This document shows, piece by piece, positions 35,901 to 38,082 of a DNA stretch of 38,082 bases. The stretch is from Chlorokybus atmophyticus. Lineage: Eukaryota; Streptophyta; Chlorokybophyceae; Chlorokybales; Chlorokybaceae. Every line of letters begins with the position of its first letter. Within the stretch, counting starts at the first letter, position 1. The notes below the pieces were generated by a model. The model saw only the letters and a program-made list of their open reading frames with translations, had not been told where the DNA came from and did no database searches. Position numbers and translations under genes: made by a program. Location: the NCBI GenBank assembly GCA_009103225.1, contig RHPI01001616.1, positions 420,724 through 458,805 of the forward strand, read 5' to 3'.

Positions 35901-37566
35901 TGCGGCGATTAAGGCGCTGTTCGGACCGGAAACCAAGGTGGGGGGGAGTGCAGTGGTGCCTGTTCAGTGCACTAACTACATGTGAACAGTTTTTTTCTTG
36001 GCAAACTTTTGCTGCACTGGTTGGGTGTCAAGTTTACAGCGCATGAGCTATGTGGATCTCTGAATGCCATGTGTATGCGTGTGCGTGCTTGCACAACCGT
36101 TCGTGGGCGTGTCCGCGTGCGGCACGCGCGTGCGCATGCATGCATGCAATGCGTGTGCGTGCGTGTGTGCCTGGTTGAGTTGTAGACATGCCAGAGTCAA
36201 CTCTAGCACGTTTGCAGTGTCATGAATTGTATGTAGCCTTATCCCACATGACTGTTGAGGGAAATATCAGGGTTGCCTCCAGTAAGTGGTTGAGCTAACG
36301 CGTGTTGGTATCAACAAGTCTTGTTTCGCTGCAGCTTGGCGAGAAGCTGGCCAAGATCGGCTCCAGGCCCGGATCCAGAGGCAACTCTCCTCCACCTTCA
36401 CCGCGAGCAACAAACACAACAACCAAGCAAGGCAAGTCCAGCTCCTCTTCGAGCTCACCCGCTGCGCCCAAAGACAAGCTCAAAGCCGTCCCGAAGCTCG
36501 GCAAACACAAGAAGACCAACTCACTAACCAACCTCAACTTCCACATCAAGCAAGAAGAACCACACAACGACGTGGACCTCGAGGCCGGGCTTGTGGACGA
36601 CACAACACAAACACACACGACTGACACAATAGAGAGGGTTAAAAGTCAGACAGGCAAGAAGAAGACGCTGAAGAAAATTAGCTCGGCGTCGGAAATTGTT
36701 GTCCCGCGGTCGGGAAGTCCCGCAAGGGTGTCAATAAGGAGGCCTCCACCACCCATACGCACGGTCACGTTCAAGCAAGATGAGAGTGAGAAGGCGAAGA
36801 GCGAGCCATCCTCGCCTGTTGTTGGGCAGTCGATGTCGCCTCCAACTTCACACACGGTGGGTATGGTACATCAAGTTGTGTGTGTTGCAATGTTGGTTTT
36901 GTATTCTCACAAGGAGTTGTTCATGTTGGCATGCATATTGTTGGGTTGGCACAGTTTCTGTTTGTGTGATGCACGTGCATGTGTGCACGTGCAGCATTGG
37001 AGGATGTTGTTAGTTTTGCAAAGCTTGCACACTTACGCGCCTTTTTGCTGCAGAATGGTCCCGCGCCTGGAAGCCCAGAGATACACCCGCAGTACCCCGT
37101 GATATCGCGGCGTGGCCGCTACCAACCCGGCGAGGCGCACGACAACAACGCCGTCACGTTGGGTCCGAGCGACTCTCTGAACCTGAGCGACACAAGTCCA
37201 CCTGCCTCCCCAACAACAACATTCTCCTCCCTTAGACCACCCAACATGGATGGCAACGGGTCCACGCACGGGTCGGAGTTGTACCCTTCACGACCGGGCT
37301 CGTCGGCGGGTTCACCCAAAGGAAGGTCCACAAACAGGCCACGTGTAAGGCAATGGGGTGAATATTCCGAAAACTTCAGCCCGGAGAAGCTCAACAGTTT
37401 CATGCAAATGTACTCACGCAATGCCGAGTTGGTGATAGTCAACCTACCCGACCCCCACATCGGCATGAACCCGAGAGACTACGTGGCCTACTGCGAGAGC
37501 CTCGTCACCAACATTTCACGAGTGTTGTGGGTGCATGGCACGGGACGCGAGGTCTGGCGCATGTGA
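29998..37566 (+). CDS. SLC12 cation-chloride cotransporter (KCC / plant-CCC-like)
   Basis: Seventeen exons join in frame: about 29998-30067, 30382-30559, 30759-30819, 30900-31015, 31576-31937, 32164-32303, 32381-32512, 32594-32704, 33094-33401, 33636-33699, 33897-34634, 34945-35040, 35152-35238, 35316-35453, 35716-35937, 36335-36856 and 37054-37566, giving about 1285 residues. Landmarks: TINGVLIPTCENMWGVLIFLRF (TM1, about 70-92), SAVATNGRIKHGGAYYLISR, ALGPRIGGAVGGMYFLG, FFPCYTGILSGADRATNLK (TM6), WRPTWRYFHW, then ADWGTGIGGLRLQ and NWRPQVLCL at the start of the cytoplasmic domain, GTIDIWWIVHDGGLLMLV and the C-terminal NLPDPHIG and RVLWVHGTGREV. SLC12 proteins carry Cl- with K+ and/or Na+ across membranes for volume and ion control. 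The TM5-TM6 loop is short. Residues about 825-1170 are a long Gln/Ser/Pro-rich insertion. The exon 1 end is uncertain: a GC donor at 30068 or GT at 30083 both keep phase. Confidence 0.9.
31938..32163 (+). repeat. SLC12 intron 5 with (GT)n/(GC)n tract
   Basis: After the GTACGG donor the intron is dominated by GTGTGCGCGCGCGCGTGTG and TGCATGCGTG repeats, a strong alternating purine-pyrimidine run. The acceptor is TTTGCAG at 32157-32163. Confidence 0.75.
32903..32950. repeat. 16-bp inverted repeat inside SLC12 intron 8
   Basis: Arm 32903-32918 (GCACATTTGCAGTTGG) pairs with 32935-32950 with one mismatch, around a 16-nt GCATGC-rich loop that is itself partly palindromic. Confidence 0.9.
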
Positions 37567-38082
37567 GCGTGTGGGTATGTAGGCATGCGGGGTGAGCATG
37601 AAGAGTATATTGGGTTGGGGTAAAATGTGTGCGTGTGTACAGATTGGTAGCCTACAAGTTGTAGTAGGTGTGGTTGTGAGGCAATGTTTGATGGAAATTG
37701 AGGAGGATGCTATGTCTGCTGTTGCTTGTATGAAGCATGTGGTTGTGCGCACTTGTGGGCTCATATGCACACGCGCACGCATGCAACGTTCCAGTTCACA
37801 TCTTGCGGAGTGTGCATCCTGTCAGCATAGAGCAGCGGTTCAGTACACAAAGCTGAACGGCTCATGACACTCCGCTTGAGCATACACAACACATAGCAAA
37901 CATAAGCTGCAGCTTATTAACTTGAACTATATCGCGCGGCGTGCAACGTTGCCTGCTGACAACATTACACAAAGGTCCAGCCCCAAAACACACGCATCTG
38001 TCAACTGGTATGCGTGTGCACGGATGCATATACGTGTGCTCGCGCCTGCGCGTGCGTGCGTGCGTGCGTGTAGAGAGCGGGG
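37567..38082. other. 3' flank of the SLC12 gene
   Basis: This is non-coding sequence after the SLC12 stop, with a CGTGCGTGCGTG run at 38050-38070. No further gene was recognised before the window ends. Confidence 0.5.

Noticed and set aside
1-38082. tRNA, rRNA, CRISPR or bacterial operon features
   Set aside because: No tRNA B-box with a plausible cloverleaf, no rRNA signature and no regularly spaced direct repeats were seen. The split genes show this is eukaryotic nuclear DNA.

Overview
The window is nuclear DNA of a eukaryote. Genes are split by many GT-AG introns (about 75-500 bp, some GC-AG), intergenic space is long, and GT/CA microsatellites fill introns and spacers. No operons, Shine-Dalgarno sites, CRISPR arrays or convincing tRNA/rRNA genes were seen. 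The lineage is not fixed by the sequence. The gene mix (RECQL5-like helicase, family-16 methyltransferase, Kir-type channel, SLC12 cotransporter) would fit a protist or alga, but this is inference.

Left part (1-16 kb): the 3' end of a RECQL5-like helicase gene (+, 41-2052) converges on a seven-exon METTL-type protein methyltransferase gene (-, 2501-5720). Next come two direct copies of a gene for an inward-rectifier (Kir/KirBac)-type channel: copy 1 at 7200-9460 is complete, and copy 2 near 13.4-15.5 kb has an intact channel part but a broken N-terminal exon.

Middle part (16-25 kb): a second copy of each gene, all decayed. These are a RecQ5 C-terminal pseudogene (-, about 16.1-18.1 kb), a methyltransferase pseudogene in two pieces of opposite orientation on either side of an N gap in a (GA)n tract, and a third channel copy (-, 23.3-25.15 kb) with several frameshifts. 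The block is therefore a duplicated, internally rearranged and dying paralogous locus.

Right part (25-38 kb): a gene-poor, AT-richer spacer with a Ty3/gypsy-like pol scrap, a 159-bp tandem duplication and several palindromes, followed by a complete 17-exon SLC12 (KCC/plant-CCC-like) cation-chloride cotransporter gene (+, 29998-37566).

The most unusual signal is in the channel family. Everything around the pore is Kir-like, yet the selectivity filter reads TTFGG, STFGG or TSFRG instead of T-[IV]-G-[YF]-G in the three copies. All three also keep a GC-AG intron at the same place. A K+-type channel family and a K-Cl-type cotransporter lie in one neighbourhood, but nothing here shows that they work together.
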